A DNA stretch of 64,000 nucleotides. Source: Cupriavidus nantongensis. GTDB taxonomy: Bacteria; Pseudomonadota; Gammaproteobacteria; Burkholderiales; Burkholderiaceae. Under the pieces are notes generated by a model, which was given only the letters and a program-made list of their open reading frames with translations, was not told where the DNA came from and made no database searches. This document shows positions 8,349 through 17,600 of the stretch, one piece after another. The position numbers and the translations under genes were made by a program. The DNA lies in NCBI RefSeq assembly GCF_001598055.1, contig NZ_CP014844.1, forward strand, positions 1,426,001-1,490,000, in the 5' to 3' direction. The first letter of the stretch is position 1. The number at the start of each line of letters is the position of its first letter.

Positions 8349-9273
8349 TCCGGCCATGGATGCGATCGTGCTGTCCGGCGTCAGCAAGCACTTCGGCGCG
8401 CTGCGCGCCGTCGACGATGTCAGCCTGAGCGTGGGGCAGGGCGAGCTGCTCGGGCTGATCGGCCATAACGGCGCGGGCAAGAGCACGCTGTTCCGGATGA
8501 TGCTGGGCCTGCTGCCGCCGACGCACGGCACCTTGCGCGTGGCGGGTGCCGACGTGGGCAGCCGCGCCTTTCGTGCGGCACGCCGCGGCATCGGCTACCT
8601 GCCCGAACACCTGGTGCTGCACGACAACCTGAGCGGCCTGGAGACGCTGCGCTTCTTTGCGCGACTGAAGGGCGTGCAGGCGCAAGCGTGCGCGCCGATG
8701 CTCGAGCAGGTGGGCCTGTGCGCTGCCGCCGCGCGCCCGGTGCGCGAGTATTCGAAAGGCATGCGCCAGCGGCTGGGCTTTGCGCAGGCGCTGCTGGGCA
8801 CGCCGCGCGTGCTGTTCCTCGATGAGCCGACCAACGGCCTCGACCCCGCCGCGATCCGCGACTTCTACGCCATGCTGAACACGCTGCGCGAACGTGGCGT
8901 CACCATCGTCATCACCTCGCACATCCTGGCCGAGCTGCAGCAGCGCATCGACCGCTTCGCCATCCTGTCCGCAGGCCGCCTGCAGGCCGCCGGCAGCCTC
9001 GAGGCGCTGCGCGCCCGGGCCGGCCTGCCGCTGACGCTGGTGCTGCGGACCGAGGCCGGCGCGCGCGACGAGGCGCTGCGCCGGTTGCGCGCGCTGCCTG
9101 CGCTGCCCCCGCTGTATATCGACGATGCACCGCCCGGCGCGCTGACCGTGCGTTGTGCGCCCGCCGCCAAGATGGCGGTGCTGGCCGCGCTGCAGCCGCT
9201 CGCCGGCCGGCTGCTGGACCTGGAGATCCACGAGCCGTCGCTCGAGGATCTTTTTCTCGGAATGAAGGGGTAG
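8323..9273 (+). CDS. NosF, ABC transporter ATPase for NosZ maturation
   Basis: NosF is the cytoplasmic ATPase that with NosY (membrane) and NosD (periplasm) supports CuZ assembly, probably by moving a sulfur species. The 316-residue sequence has Walker A GHNGAGKST (47-55), the signature SKGMRQRLGFAQALLG and Walker B VLFLDEPTNGLDP followed by the switch His in TSHI. GGAGG at 8311-8315 lies 7 bases before the ATG inside nosD, which fixes this start. nosY begins 2 bases after its stop. Confidence 0.96.
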   Translation: MSPPTPAADPAMDAIVLSGVSKHFGALRAVDDVSLSVGQGELLGLIGHNGAGKSTLFRMMLGLLPPTHGTLRVAGADVGSRAFRAARRGIGYLPEHLVLHDNLSGLETLRFFARLKGVQAQACAPMLEQVGLCAAAARPVREYSKGMRQRLGFAQALLGTPRVLFLDEPTNGLDPAAIRDFYAMLNTLRERGVTIVITSHILAELQQRIDRFAILSAGRLQAAGSLEALRARAGLPLTLVLRTEAGARDEALRRLRALPALPPLYIDDAPPGALTVRCAPAAKMAVLAALQPLAGRLLDLEIHEPSLEDLFLGMKG

Positions 9274-9275
9274 GC

Positions 9276-10112
9276 ATGGGCGACTGGTTCGACGCGCGGC
9301 AGGTGGCCACGCTGGCCGGCAGGGAATTCCGCGACCGCATGCGCAACCGCTGGGTGCTGGCGGTGGCGGCGGTGTTCACCGCGCTGTCGCTGGCGATCGG
9401 CTATTTCGGTGGGGCCGAGCAGGGCGTGCTGGGCCCGCGCTCGCTGGAGTTCGTCATCACCAGCCTGGCCAGCCTGGTGATCTACCTGGTGCCGATGATC
9501 GCGCTGCTGCTCGGCTTCGACGCCGTGGTGGGCGAGCGCGAGCGCGGCTCGCTCGACCTGCTGCTGTCGCTGCCGCTGACGCGCGGCGAGCTGCTGCTGG
9601 GCAAGTACCTCGGCCTGGCCGCCGCGCTGGTGCTGGCCACGGCCGGCGGCTTTGCGCTGATGGCGCTGCTGCTGGCGCGCCAGTTCGGCTGGGCGGGCCT
9701 GTATCACTACTTCGGCTTTGTCGCCAGCGCGGTGCTGCTCGGGCTGGCGTTCCTGAGCCTGGCGCTGTGGCTGTCGGTGCTGAGCCGCGACCGCGCGCAG
9801 GCGTCGGGGCTGGCGATCGGGCTGTGGTTCTTCTTCGTGCTGGTGTTCGACCTGCTGCTGCTCGGCATGCTGGTCGCCGGCAGCGGCGCGGACGCGCAGC
9901 ATGCCGCCACCGACTGGATCGCGTGGCTGCTGCTGCTCAACCCCGCCGACCTGTTTCGCATCGTCAATGCCTTTTCACTGGACCAGCTGCGCAGCGCCGG
10001 GGGCGTTGCCAGCATCGTGCCGCCCGCGCTGGCCAGCCCGTGGCCGACCGGCGCGGCGCTGCTGGCGTGGATCGCCGTGCCGCTGGGCCTTGCCGCCAGG
10101 AGTTTCCGCTAA
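9276..10112 (+). CDS. NosY, ABC transporter membrane subunit
   Basis: NosY is the permease partner of NosF. The 278-residue protein has about six hydrophobic segments and the ABC-2 coupling-helix region GERERGSLDLLLSLPLTRGELLLGKYLGL, from which only short pieces are needed for recognition (GERERGSLDLLLSLP). AAGGGG at 9265-9270, within the end of nosF, is the ribosome binding site for the ATG at 9276. The stop TAA overlaps the nosL start as TAATG. An upstream GTG/ATG in the same frame within nosF would add a basic non-hydrophobic extension and is rejected. Confidence 0.95.
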   Translation: MGDWFDARQVATLAGREFRDRMRNRWVLAVAAVFTALSLAIGYFGGAEQGVLGPRSLEFVITSLASLVIYLVPMIALLLGFDAVVGERERGSLDLLLSLPLTRGELLLGKYLGLAAALVLATAGGFALMALLLARQFGWAGLYHYFGFVASAVLLGLAFLSLALWLSVLSRDRAQASGLAIGLWFFFVLVFDLLLLGMLVAGSGADAQHAATDWIAWLLLLNPADLFRIVNAFSLDQLRSAGGVASIVPPALASPWPTGAALLAWIAVPLGLAARSFR

Positions 10113-10657
10113 TGTGTACCCCGCTGTGTTCCCAGTTCTCATGGCATCGCCGCCACCTGTTGCTGACCCTTGCCGGCGGCGCCGTGCTGCTCGCCGGCTG
10201 CGGCCGCGAGCCGGAGGCCCCGGCACAGCCGCAGGAATTCGACGCCGCCACCGCCTGCGCATTGGACGGCATGCTGCTGGCCGATTACGCCGGGCCCAAG
10301 GCGCAGGTGTTCTATGCGGGCGAGGCGCGCCCGCACTGGTTCTGCGATCCGGTAGAGATGTTCCACGCGCTGCTGCGGCCGGAACAGCTGCGGCCGGTGC
10401 GCGCGGCGTTCGTGCAGGACATGGCGCGCGCCGACTGGGAGCAGCCGCGCGGCCACTGGTTCGACGCCACCACTGGCATCTACGTCGCCGGCAGCCGGCG
10501 CCACGGCGCGATGGGGCCGACGCTGGCGAGCTTCAGGACGGAAAGCGATGCAGCCGCCTTCGCTGCCCGCCATGGCGGGAAACTGCTGCGCTACGCCGAG
10601 GTGACGCCGGAACTGGCCGACCTCAGCGGCGGCGCGATGCACGACAGCCGGATGTAG
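10112..10657 (+). CDS. NosL, copper-delivery lipoprotein for NosZ
   Basis: NosL is a lipid-anchored periplasmic copper chaperone that supplies Cu(I) to apo-NosZ. The 181-residue protein has a lipoprotein signal with lipobox LAGC, Cys30 being the lipidated residue. The family's metal-site segment is ACALDGMLLADYAGPKAQ, with Cys and Met as likely Cu(I) ligands; a second motif HWFCDPVEMFHALL follows. The start is coupled to nosY (TAATG). It is the last gene of the nos block; a hairpin at 10659-10681 and convergent aroG follow. Confidence 0.93.
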   Translation: MCTPLCSQFSWHRRHLLLTLAGGAVLLAGCGREPEAPAQPQEFDAATACALDGMLLADYAGPKAQVFYAGEARPHWFCDPVEMFHALLRPEQLRPVRAAFVQDMARADWEQPRGHWFDATTGIYVAGSRRHGAMGPTLASFRTESDAAAFAARHGGKLLRYAEVTPELADLSGGAMHDSRM

Positions 10658-10658
10658 C

Positions 10659-10681
10659 ACGGCGGGCCGGGTGCCCGCCGT
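10659..10681 (+). terminator. Hairpin between convergent nosL and aroG
   Basis: ACGGCGGGC (10659-10667) and GCCCGCCGT (10673-10681) form a perfect 9-bp stem with a CGGGT loop, directly after the nosL stop. There is no T run on either strand, so it may be a weak or Rho-assisted terminator or a 3'-end stabiliser rather than a classic one. Confidence 0.5.
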
Positions 10682-10699
10682 CGTGACTGCAATGGCGAC

Positions 10700-11779
10700 T
10701 CAGTTGCCGCTGCCCGACACCAGCCGGCGCTGGCGCACCGATTCGGCCAGGCCCTCGAGCACCTTGACCGAGTCGTCCCAGCCGATGCAGGCATCGGTGA
10801 CGGACTGGCCGTAGGTCAGCTCTTCGACCGGCTGGCCCTGCACGTGGTCCTGGCGCCCGGCCACCAGGTGCGATTCGACCATCACGCCGATGATGCGCTG
10901 GTCGCCGGCGGCAATCTGGCGGCCGATCTCGGCGCACACCGGGATCTGGTTCTCGTGCTTCTTGCTGCTGTTGGCGTGCGAGGCGTCGATCATCAGGCGC
11001 GAGGCCAGGCCGGCCTTGGCGATGGCGTCGCACGCTTCCTGCACGCTGGCGGCATCGTAGTTGGGCGCCTTGCCGCCGCGCAGGATCACGTGGCAGTCCT
11101 CGTTACCCGAGGTCGACACGATCGCCGAGTGCCCGCCCTTGGTCACCGACAGGAAATGGTGCGGCTGCGACGCGGCCTTGATCGCGTCGACCGCGATCTT
11201 GACGTTGCCGTCGGTGCCGTTCTTGAAGCCGACCGGGCACGACAGTCCCGACGCCAGCTCGCGGTGCACCTGCGACTCGGTGGTGCGCGCGCCGATCGCG
11301 CCCCAGCTGACCAGGTCGGCGATGTATTGCGGGCTGATCATGTCGAGGTACTCGGTGCCGGTCGGCACGCCCATTTCGCTGATGGTCAGCAGCAGCTCGC
11401 GCGCGGTGCGCAGGCCGTCGTTGATCTTGAAGCTGCCGTCCATGTGCGGGTCGTTGATCAGACCCTTCCAGCCCACCGTGGTGCGCGGCTTTTCGAAATA
11501 CACCCGCATCACCACCTCGAGCTCGCCGGCGAAGCGCTCGCGCTGCACCTTGAGCAGCTTGGCGTATTCGAGCGCGGCGCGGGTATCGTGGATCGAGCAC
11601 GGGCCGATGATGACGATCAGCCGGTCATCCATGCCGTGCAGGATGCGATGCATGGCCTGGCGCGCGCCGTAGATGACGTCCGAAGCCTGTTCGGAGCAGC
11701 CGAACTCGCGGATCAGGTGCGCGGGCGGCAGCAGCTCCTTGAGTTCGCGGATGCGCAGGTCGTCGGTGTTCTTCAGCAT
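10700..11779 (-). CDS. 3-deoxy-7-phosphoheptulonate (DAHP) synthase, AroG type
   Basis: This enzyme joins phosphoenolpyruvate and erythrose-4-phosphate in the first step of the shikimate pathway. The 359-residue length and segments IGPCSIHD, FEKPRTTVGWKG, GTEYLD, GARTTESQVHR, GFKNGTDGN and DASHANSSKKH identify the type Iα family, whose members are feedback-inhibited by Phe or Tyr. The ATG at 11779 is preceded by GGAG; an in-frame extension upstream runs through a terminator hairpin and is not coding. The leader carries a Phe/Tyr-rich peptide and terminator (11833-11954), so transcription is probably attenuated by aromatic amino-acid supply. Confidence 0.96.
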   Translation of the reverse strand: MLKNTDDLRIRELKELLPPAHLIREFGCSEQASDVIYGARQAMHRILHGMDDRLIVIIGPCSIHDTRAALEYAKLLKVQRERFAGELEVVMRVYFEKPRTTVGWKGLINDPHMDGSFKINDGLRTARELLLTISEMGVPTGTEYLDMISPQYIADLVSWGAIGARTTESQVHRELASGLSCPVGFKNGTDGNVKIAVDAIKAASQPHHFLSVTKGGHSAIVSTSGNEDCHVILRGGKAPNYDAASVQEACDAIAKAGLASRLMIDASHANSSKKHENQIPVCAEIGRQIAAGDQRIIGVMVESHLVAGRQDHVQGQPVEELTYGQSVTDACIGWDDSVKVLEGLAESVRQRRLVSGSGN

Positions 11780-11832
11780 GATGGCTCCAGGATTCTTGTG
11801 AGGTCGTGAGGGTGTGGGAAAACAAAGGGCAT

Positions 11833-11866
11833 AAAAAAACCGCCAGGGTCGCTGGCGGTTTTTTTT
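11833..11866 (-). terminator. Attenuator terminator in the aroG leader
   Basis: On the minus strand CCGCCAG (11858-11852) and CTGGCGG (11846-11840) form a 7-bp stem with a 5-base loop, followed by seven T residues (11839-11833). It lies 54 bases before the aroG start and just after the leader peptide stop. Its 5' arm, CCGCCAGCG (11858-11850), is also perfectly complementary over 9 bases to CGCTGGCGG (11911-11903) inside the leader peptide, giving an alternative antiterminator. The A run on its other side makes it bidirectional in appearance. Confidence 0.85.
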
Positions 11867-11882
11867 GTATTCGGGGCGCTGC

Positions 11883-11954
11883 TTACAGCCATCCCTCCCT
11901 ATCCGCCAGCGGTGTGAGATCGCCAAAAAAGTAAAAGTAAAACTTAGCGGACAT
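11883..11954 (-). CDS. Phe/Tyr-rich leader peptide of aroG
   Basis: This 23-codon frame begins MSAKFYFYFFGDLTPL and ends REGWL before TAA, with six consecutive aromatic codons (Phe-Tyr-Phe-Tyr-Phe-Phe) at residues 5-10. It lies immediately before the aroG attenuator. A ribosome stalled at these codons would leave CGCTGGCGG (Pro-Leu-Ala codons) free to pair with the terminator's 5' arm, permitting transcription; a ribosome reaching the stop would cover it and let the terminator form. The ribosome binding site is weak. The arrangement is classic attenuation logic; operation here is inferred. Confidence 0.78.
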   Translation of the reverse strand: MSAKFYFYFFGDLTPLADREGWL

Positions 11955-12229
11955 GGCGGGAAAAGGCGTTGGCTTGGGTCAGCTTGAAACGATTTACTTC
12001 GCGGGCGCCGGATTTATGCTGCACTGCGTGGCAGAAAGGCAGGAAATTGCGCGGCGCTTCGGTAATTTTCATTGCGCATTGGCTGCTGGCCGCGCGACGA
12101 AGCATCTTTATAGCGCCTTTTGCCAGGGTTGGCAAGTGTCGCCGCAGCCATGGCAGGACGTGCGGCGGTCTTGCCCGCTGCTGGGCCATTCCCTCTCGCG
12201 CAAGCGCGACAGGGAGCTCGCCAGCGGCC

Positions 12230-13690
12230 TCAGGCGGTCCCGCCCACCGTCATATTCTCGATGCGCAGCGTCGGCTGGCCCACGCCCACCGGCACGCTCT
12301 GGCCTTCCTTGCCGCACACGCCCACGCCCGAATCGAGCCGCATGTCGTTGCCGATCATGGTCACGTCCTTGAGCGATTCGGGGCCGTTGCCGACCAGCGT
12401 CGCGCCCTTGACCGGGTAGGTGATCTTGCCGTCCTCGATCATGTAGGCCTCGCTCGCCGAGAACACGAACTTGCCGTTGGTGATGTCGACCTGGCCGCCG
12501 CCAAAGTTGACCGCATACAGGCCGCGCTTGACGCTGGCGATGATCTCCTGCGGATCCTTGTCGCCGTTGAGCATGTAGGTGTTGGTCATGCGCGGCATCG
12601 GCAGCGCGGCATAGCTTTCGCGGCGCGCGTTGCCGGTGACCGGCATCTTCATCAGGCGCGCGTTGAGCGTGTCCTGGATATAGCCGCGCAGGATGCCGTC
12701 CTCGATCAGCGTGGTGCACTGGGTCGGGTTGCCTTCGTCGTCGAGGTTGAGCGAGCCGCGGCGGTTGGCCAGCGTGCCGTCGTCGACCACGGTCACCCCC
12801 TTGGCCGCGACGCGTTCGCCCATGCGCCCGGCGAACGCCGACGAGCCCTTGCGGTTGAAGTCGCCTTCCAGCCCGTGGCCGACCGCCTCGTGCAGCAGCA
12901 CGCCGGGCCAGCCCGGGCCCAGCACCACCGTCATGGCGCCGGCCGGGGCCGGGCGCGCATCCAGGTTGACCAGCGCCGACGACACCGCCTCGTCCACGTA
13001 CTGCTGCAGCAGGTCGTCGGTGAAATAGCCGTAGGCATAGCGGCCGCCGCCGCCGGACGAACCGATCTCGCGGCGCCCGCCCTGTTCGGCGATCACCGTG
13101 ACCGAGACCCGCACCAGCGGGCGCACGTCGGCGGCGATCACGCCGTCGCTGCGCGCCACCAGCACCACGTCGTACTCGCCGGCCAGGCCCGCCATCACCT
13201 GCACCACGCGCGGATCCTTGGCGCGCGCCATGCGCTCGATGCGCTCCAGCAGCGCCACCTTTTCCGCCGCGCTCATCGAGTCGAGCGGGTCGTTGGGCGT
13301 GTACAGGTTGCGGCCCGCATGCGTGGCCAGCTGGCCGGCAACCTTGACGCGGCCGCTGCCGGCACGGCCGATGGTGCGCGTGGCGGCTGCCGCCTGCGAC
13401 AGCGCGGGCAGGCTGATCTCATCCGAATACGCGAACGCGGTGCGGTCGCCCGAGACCGCGCGTACGCCCACGCCCTGGTCGATGCTGAAGCTGCCCGACT
13501 TGACGATGCCTTCTTCCAGGCTCCAGGCCTCGTTGCGGGTGTACTGGAAGTACAGGTCGGCGTAGTCGACCTTGTGCGTGAAGATATCGGCCAGCACGCG
13601 CTGGAGCCTGGCTTCGTCCAGGCCGTACGGTGCCAGCAGCAGTTGCTGCGCGGTGGCCAGGTTGCGGATTCCGAGATCGCCGGCGTTCAT
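12230..13690 (-). CDS. TldD, metalloprotease subunit
   Basis: TldD forms with TldE/PmbA a cytoplasmic zinc protease that trims unfolded peptides and some modified peptides. The 486-residue protein has the zinc motif [11 protein letters not shown] (HExxxH) and the family's C-terminal [10 protein letters not shown]. The ATG at 13690 has AGGACC just upstream on the minus strand; an in-frame extension to 13738 has no such site. It is the last gene of a minus-strand operon after yhdP and a nitrilase gene, a grouping seen in many proteobacteria. Its partner TldE is not in this window. Confidence 0.95.
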   Translation of the reverse strand: MNAGDLGIRNLATAQQLLLAPYGLDEARLQRVLADIFTHKVDYADLYFQYTRNEAWSLEEGIVKSGSFSIDQGVGVRAVSGDRTAFAYSDEISLPALSQAAAATRTIGRAGSGRVKVAGQLATHAGRNLYTPNDPLDSMSAAEKVALLERIERMARAKDPRVVQVMAGLAGEYDVVLVARSDGVIAADVRPLVRVSVTVIAEQGGRREIGSSGGGGRYAYGYFTDDLLQQYVDEAVSSALVNLDARPAPAGAMTVVLGPGWPGVLLHEAVGHGLEGDFNRKGSSAFAGRMGERVAAKGVTVVDDGTLANRRGSLNLDDEGNPTQCTTLIEDGILRGYIQDTLNARLMKMPVTGNARRESYAALPMPRMTNTYMLNGDKDPQEIIASVKRGLYAVNFGGGQVDITNGKFVFSASEAYMIEDGKITYPVKGATLVGNGPESLKDVTMIGNDMRLDSGVGVCGKEGQSVPVGVGQPTLRIENMTVGGTA

Positions 13691-13786
13691 GAGAGGTCCT
13701 TTTTTTCCTTGGGCCGCGCGGGCTGGCCGGCGCGGCAATCGATCCTGTTGGCGGGGGCGCCATCGGCCCCCGCAGTTGCGTACATG

Positions 13787-14635
13787 CTACAGCACCCGGT
13801 GCCGCAATGCCGGCAGGTTCTGCCGGACTTCCTCCAGCCGCGCCGGGTCGATCACGCCGCCGACCACGCCTTCGCCTTCGGGCAGCATCGCCAGCACTTC
13901 GCCCCACGGGTCGACCAGCATCGAATGGCCCCAGGTGCGCCGGCCGTTCTCGTGCTTGCCGCCCTGCGCCGCCGCCAGCACATAGCATTGGTTCTCGATG
14001 GCGCGGGCGCGCAGCAGGATTTCCCAGTGGGCCTGCCCGGTGGTGTAGGTGAAGGCGGCCGGCATCAGGATCAGGCTGGTGCCGCCGTCGGCGGCCAGGC
14101 CGCGGTACAGCTCCGGAAAGCGCAGGTCGTAGCACACCGACATCGCCACCCGGCCGCACGGCGCGTCGAAGCTGACCGGCGTGCGCCCGGCCAGGATGGT
14201 GCGCGATTCGTCATAGCTTTCGGTGCCGCGGGTAAAGCCGAACAGGTGGATCTTGTCGTAGCGCGCGATGCGCTCGCCGCGCGGGTTGAAGGCGAGCGAG
14301 GTGTTGTACACGCGCTGCGGGTCGTCGCACCACATCGGCAGCGTGCCGCCGACCAGCCAGATGCCATGGCGGCGTGCCGCGTCGGCCAGGAACTGCTGCA
14401 CCGGGCCGTCGCCGTCGTGCTCGCGCACCGCGACCTTGTCGGATTCGGCGCGGCCCATGATGCAGAAGTACTCGGGCAGCAGCACCAGCTCGGCGCCGCC
14501 GGCGGCGGCCTCGGCGATGCGCGCCTCGGCGCGCGCCAGGTTGGCGTCGAGCGAAGTGCCGGTCACGGTCTGCACGGCGGCAACGCGGAACGGGGCAGGG
14601 CTGGGTGGAGTGGCAGGCGTCATGGGGGGCGGCAT
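13787..14635 (-). CDS. Nitrilase-superfamily amidase (Nit1/Nit2-like)
   Basis: Branch-10-type nitrilase proteins hydrolyse amides such as deaminated glutathione or omega-amides in metabolite repair. The 282-residue protein shows the Glu-Lys-Cys triad in LLPEYF, YDKIHLF and SVCYDLRFPE. The start at 14635 lies 6 bases after the yhdP stop, behind AGAAGAAG; a second ATG four codons in is possible. The cluster yhdP-nitrilase-tldD suggests co-transcription. The exact substrate cannot be read from sequence; deaminated glutathione amidase is the best guess. Confidence 0.9.
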   Translation of the reverse strand: MPPPMTPATPPSPAPFRVAAVQTVTGTSLDANLARAEARIAEAAAGGAELVLLPEYFCIMGRAESDKVAVREHDGDGPVQQFLADAARRHGIWLVGGTLPMWCDDPQRVYNTSLAFNPRGERIARYDKIHLFGFTRGTESYDESRTILAGRTPVSFDAPCGRVAMSVCYDLRFPELYRGLAADGGTSLILMPAAFTYTTGQAHWEILLRARAIENQCYVLAAAQGGKHENGRRTWGHSMLVDPWGEVLAMLPEGEGVVGGVIDPARLEEVRQNLPALRHRVL

Positions 14636-14641
14636 CTTCTT

Positions 14642-17600
14642 CTAGCGCGGGAAGGCCGGGTCCGCGCGGTTCTGGAAGGTCGGGCCTTGCGCCTTATTGT
14701 CCTCCACTTTGCCGACCTGTGGGTTGGCCCAGCTGCCCGAGATCCGGTAGTGCTGGGTGAACATCTTGGAGAACTCGTCGGCGAACAGCAGCTGCGCCGC
14801 GAGCGTGCCGATGCCCAGCGCCGGGTTGATAAAGGCCGCGGCGATCGACGTGGTGGTGGCGTTGATGCGCGGCACCACCGCCACGTGCAGGTCCTGGGTC
14901 TCGCGCAGCAGGTTGGCGGTGCCGCTCATGCTGGCGATGATCTGCGGGCTGCGCAGCCTGAAGTCCTGGATCGTGCCGACGCCGTTCTCGATGGTGCCGG
15001 TACCGGCGATGCTGTCGAACAGCAGCCCGCGCCCCGAGAGCGTGCGGAAGTCCAGCGTGGCAAAGCGCAGCAGGCCCTGCAGGCTGAGCACGCCCAGCAG
15101 GCGCGCCGCGCCCGGCTCGACGCTGAGGATCTGGCCGTTTTCCAGGTCCAGCGACAGCTTGCCGGTCAGCGTCGGGTAGTCGATCGACAGCGGCGAGCCG
15201 CGCCACGCCACGCGGCCCTCGAGCTTGCCCTTGCCGTCGCTGAGCGTATGCGGCAGCCCCAGCCGGTCCAGCGTCGCGCCGGCATCGCGCACGTCGATGG
15301 CGAACGACAGCAGCGTGCGGCGCTCGGCGCTGGCGTCGGCGCGCAGGCGGCGCGGCACGCGCCAGCTGCCGTTGCCGGTCAGGGTGGCGCCGGGCTGTTC
15401 GATCTGCAGCTTGTCCAGGGTCCAGACCGGATCGGTGCCGCCGGCGCCGGTCTCGGTATGCGCCCTGACTTCGAGCTTGCCGAAGTCGTGGCCGCGCAGC
15501 ATGAACTGGTCGGCGACCAGGTCGATCGCGGGCAAGGTGTCGATGCTGCTGGCGAGCGCATCGACCACGTTGTGCTCGTCGTTGGCATCGGGCACGTTCA
15601 GCCGCGCCAGGCGCAGGCGCAGCGAACCGGCGGCAGCCGTCGCGCCCGGGCGCCATTGCACCGCGCCGGCCACCTGGCGCGACTCGATCCTGGCGTTCCA
15701 GCCGTCGGCCTCGCGGCTGGCATCGAGCGCGACCTCGTCCAGCGTGCGGCCCATGCCGTGCAGCGTGCGCGCGCGCAGCGCGATGCGGTTGGGCAGGAAT
15801 GGCGAGGGCGCCTCGTCGGCACCCGCGCCCGCGCCAGCCGTGCTGCCGCCGCCAAGGGCGAAGGCCGCGCGCCAGGCATCGATATCGAGCCGGTCGAAGG
15901 TGGCCGCGGCGCTGACGCCGGCCGCCGGCGGCGGCGGCGCCTGCTGCACGCCGATGCCGCCTGCCAGCACTTCGAAGCCGTTGCTGGCGCTACTGCTGTT
16001 ACCGCCGCCATCGCGGCGCAGCAGGTAGCGGGCGTTCAGCACATTGCCCACTTGCACGGCCAGCTCGTCGGTGCCGGCGCGCGCGCTGCCGGCGGTATTC
16101 GCCCCATGCGCGGCCGGGCGCAGCTCCACGCGCAGCGGCAATGACGGCGCGGCGGCCTTGGTCAGCGGCGCCGGCAGCTGCAGCGCCATGCCGTTGAGGT
16201 CAGAGTTCAGCTGGATCTGCAACTGCCGTTCGCGCACGCCGATCACCGCGCTGTAGCCGGTGGCGCCTTCCAGCCGCGCCGCCAGCGGCGCCAGCGCCGT
16301 GCCCGCGGCGGCCTCGCGCAGCCCCGTGGCCGAGGCCTGGCCGGTGGCGCTCACGCGTGTGGCGCCGTCCGGCTGCGTGCCGCCGGCAAGGCGCAGCTCG
16401 CCGCCAAGAAAGCGCGCGCGCAGGTTCTCGAGCCCGAAGCCACGCTCGTTGAAGGTGATGACGCCGCTGGCATTGCCCAGCGGCGGCAGCTGCGGGCTCA
16501 GCACGACATCGTTGCCGGGAAAGCGGAAGCGGCCATCGACCCTGGCGGCGTCGGCGTGCTCCAGCGGCATCTCGAGTTTGAGCTTCAGGTCGCCATTGCC
16601 GCCGGCCCGGGCCGCGTCGGCGACGTGCCCGGTCCATTCGCGCACCGGCGACGCGTTGATGTAGCGCACGAAGCCTTGCACCGGTCCGGTGGCGCTGCCG
16701 TCGATGGCGAGCTTGCCGCGCGGGCTCAGGTCGTCGATGCGGCCGCTGACATCGTGCAGCGTGACGCCGGCAATGTCCTGCACCGTGGCGCGTCGCGCCA
16801 GGAAGGTCATGCCGCCGCGGTCGAACACCACGCGCCCGGCGATGTCGGTGAACACCGGCCACGACGATGCGCTGGCGCCGTGGGCTGGCGCGTGGGCCGG
16901 CGCGTGGCCCGCGTCGTGCGGCGCGATCTGGTAGCTGACGCGTTCGATCGGCACCTCGACGCGGAACTCGCCCGCCTTCTCGTGCGGCGCGTGGAACGGG
17001 AAGTGCGCGAGGTCGCCGCGCAGCACGAAGCTGACCCCGGCGGCTTCGCCGCCGGCAAGCGCGCCGGACAGGTAATGGCGGGTCGCGGCGGGAATGCTCA
17101 GCGGCAGGTAGCGCGGCACGCGCGCGACGCTGGCGCGGCTCATCTCGCCGGCCAGGTTGGCGATGCCCGAGACGCCGTCGCCGCCTTCGCGCCAGGTGCC
17201 GCGCACCGAGCCGGCGGCGTCGGCATTGGCAAAGCGCACGCCGTCCAGCGTCACCGCGAGCTTGCCGTCGCGGTGCTGCCAGCGCACGTCGCCGGCGATC
17301 TGGTCGAACGGCAGGCGCGGGTCTTCGAACAGCCCCGGCAGCACCAGCGCCGCGTCGTTGCCCTCGAAGCGCGCCGTGCCCTGCTGGTCGTCGAGGCTGA
17401 AGGTGCCGGACAGGCGCGAGAAGCCCGGCGTGCCCAGGCGCGGATGCCCGGCGGCGTCGAGCGCCGGCACCGCGGGCTGGCCGTTGACCGAGACCTCGCG
17501 CAGCGTGCCCTGGATGCTGTAGTGGGGCTTGCCGCCGCCGCGCTCGAGCATGCCGGTGCGCGCGCGGGTCCAGCTGACGTTGAGGTTGTCGATATGGCCC

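Noticed and set aside
11944..12069. Small minus-strand frame (MKITEAPRNFL...) ending just after the aroG leader start
   Set aside because: It overlaps the leader peptide start in another frame and could couple to it, but it has no clear ribosome binding site and no similarity I know; not reported as a gene.
11969..16144. 1391-codon open frame on the plus strand
   Set aside because: It is antisense to tldD, the nitrilase gene and yhdP. The composition (Arg, Gln, Ala, His) is that of a shadow of high-GC genes.
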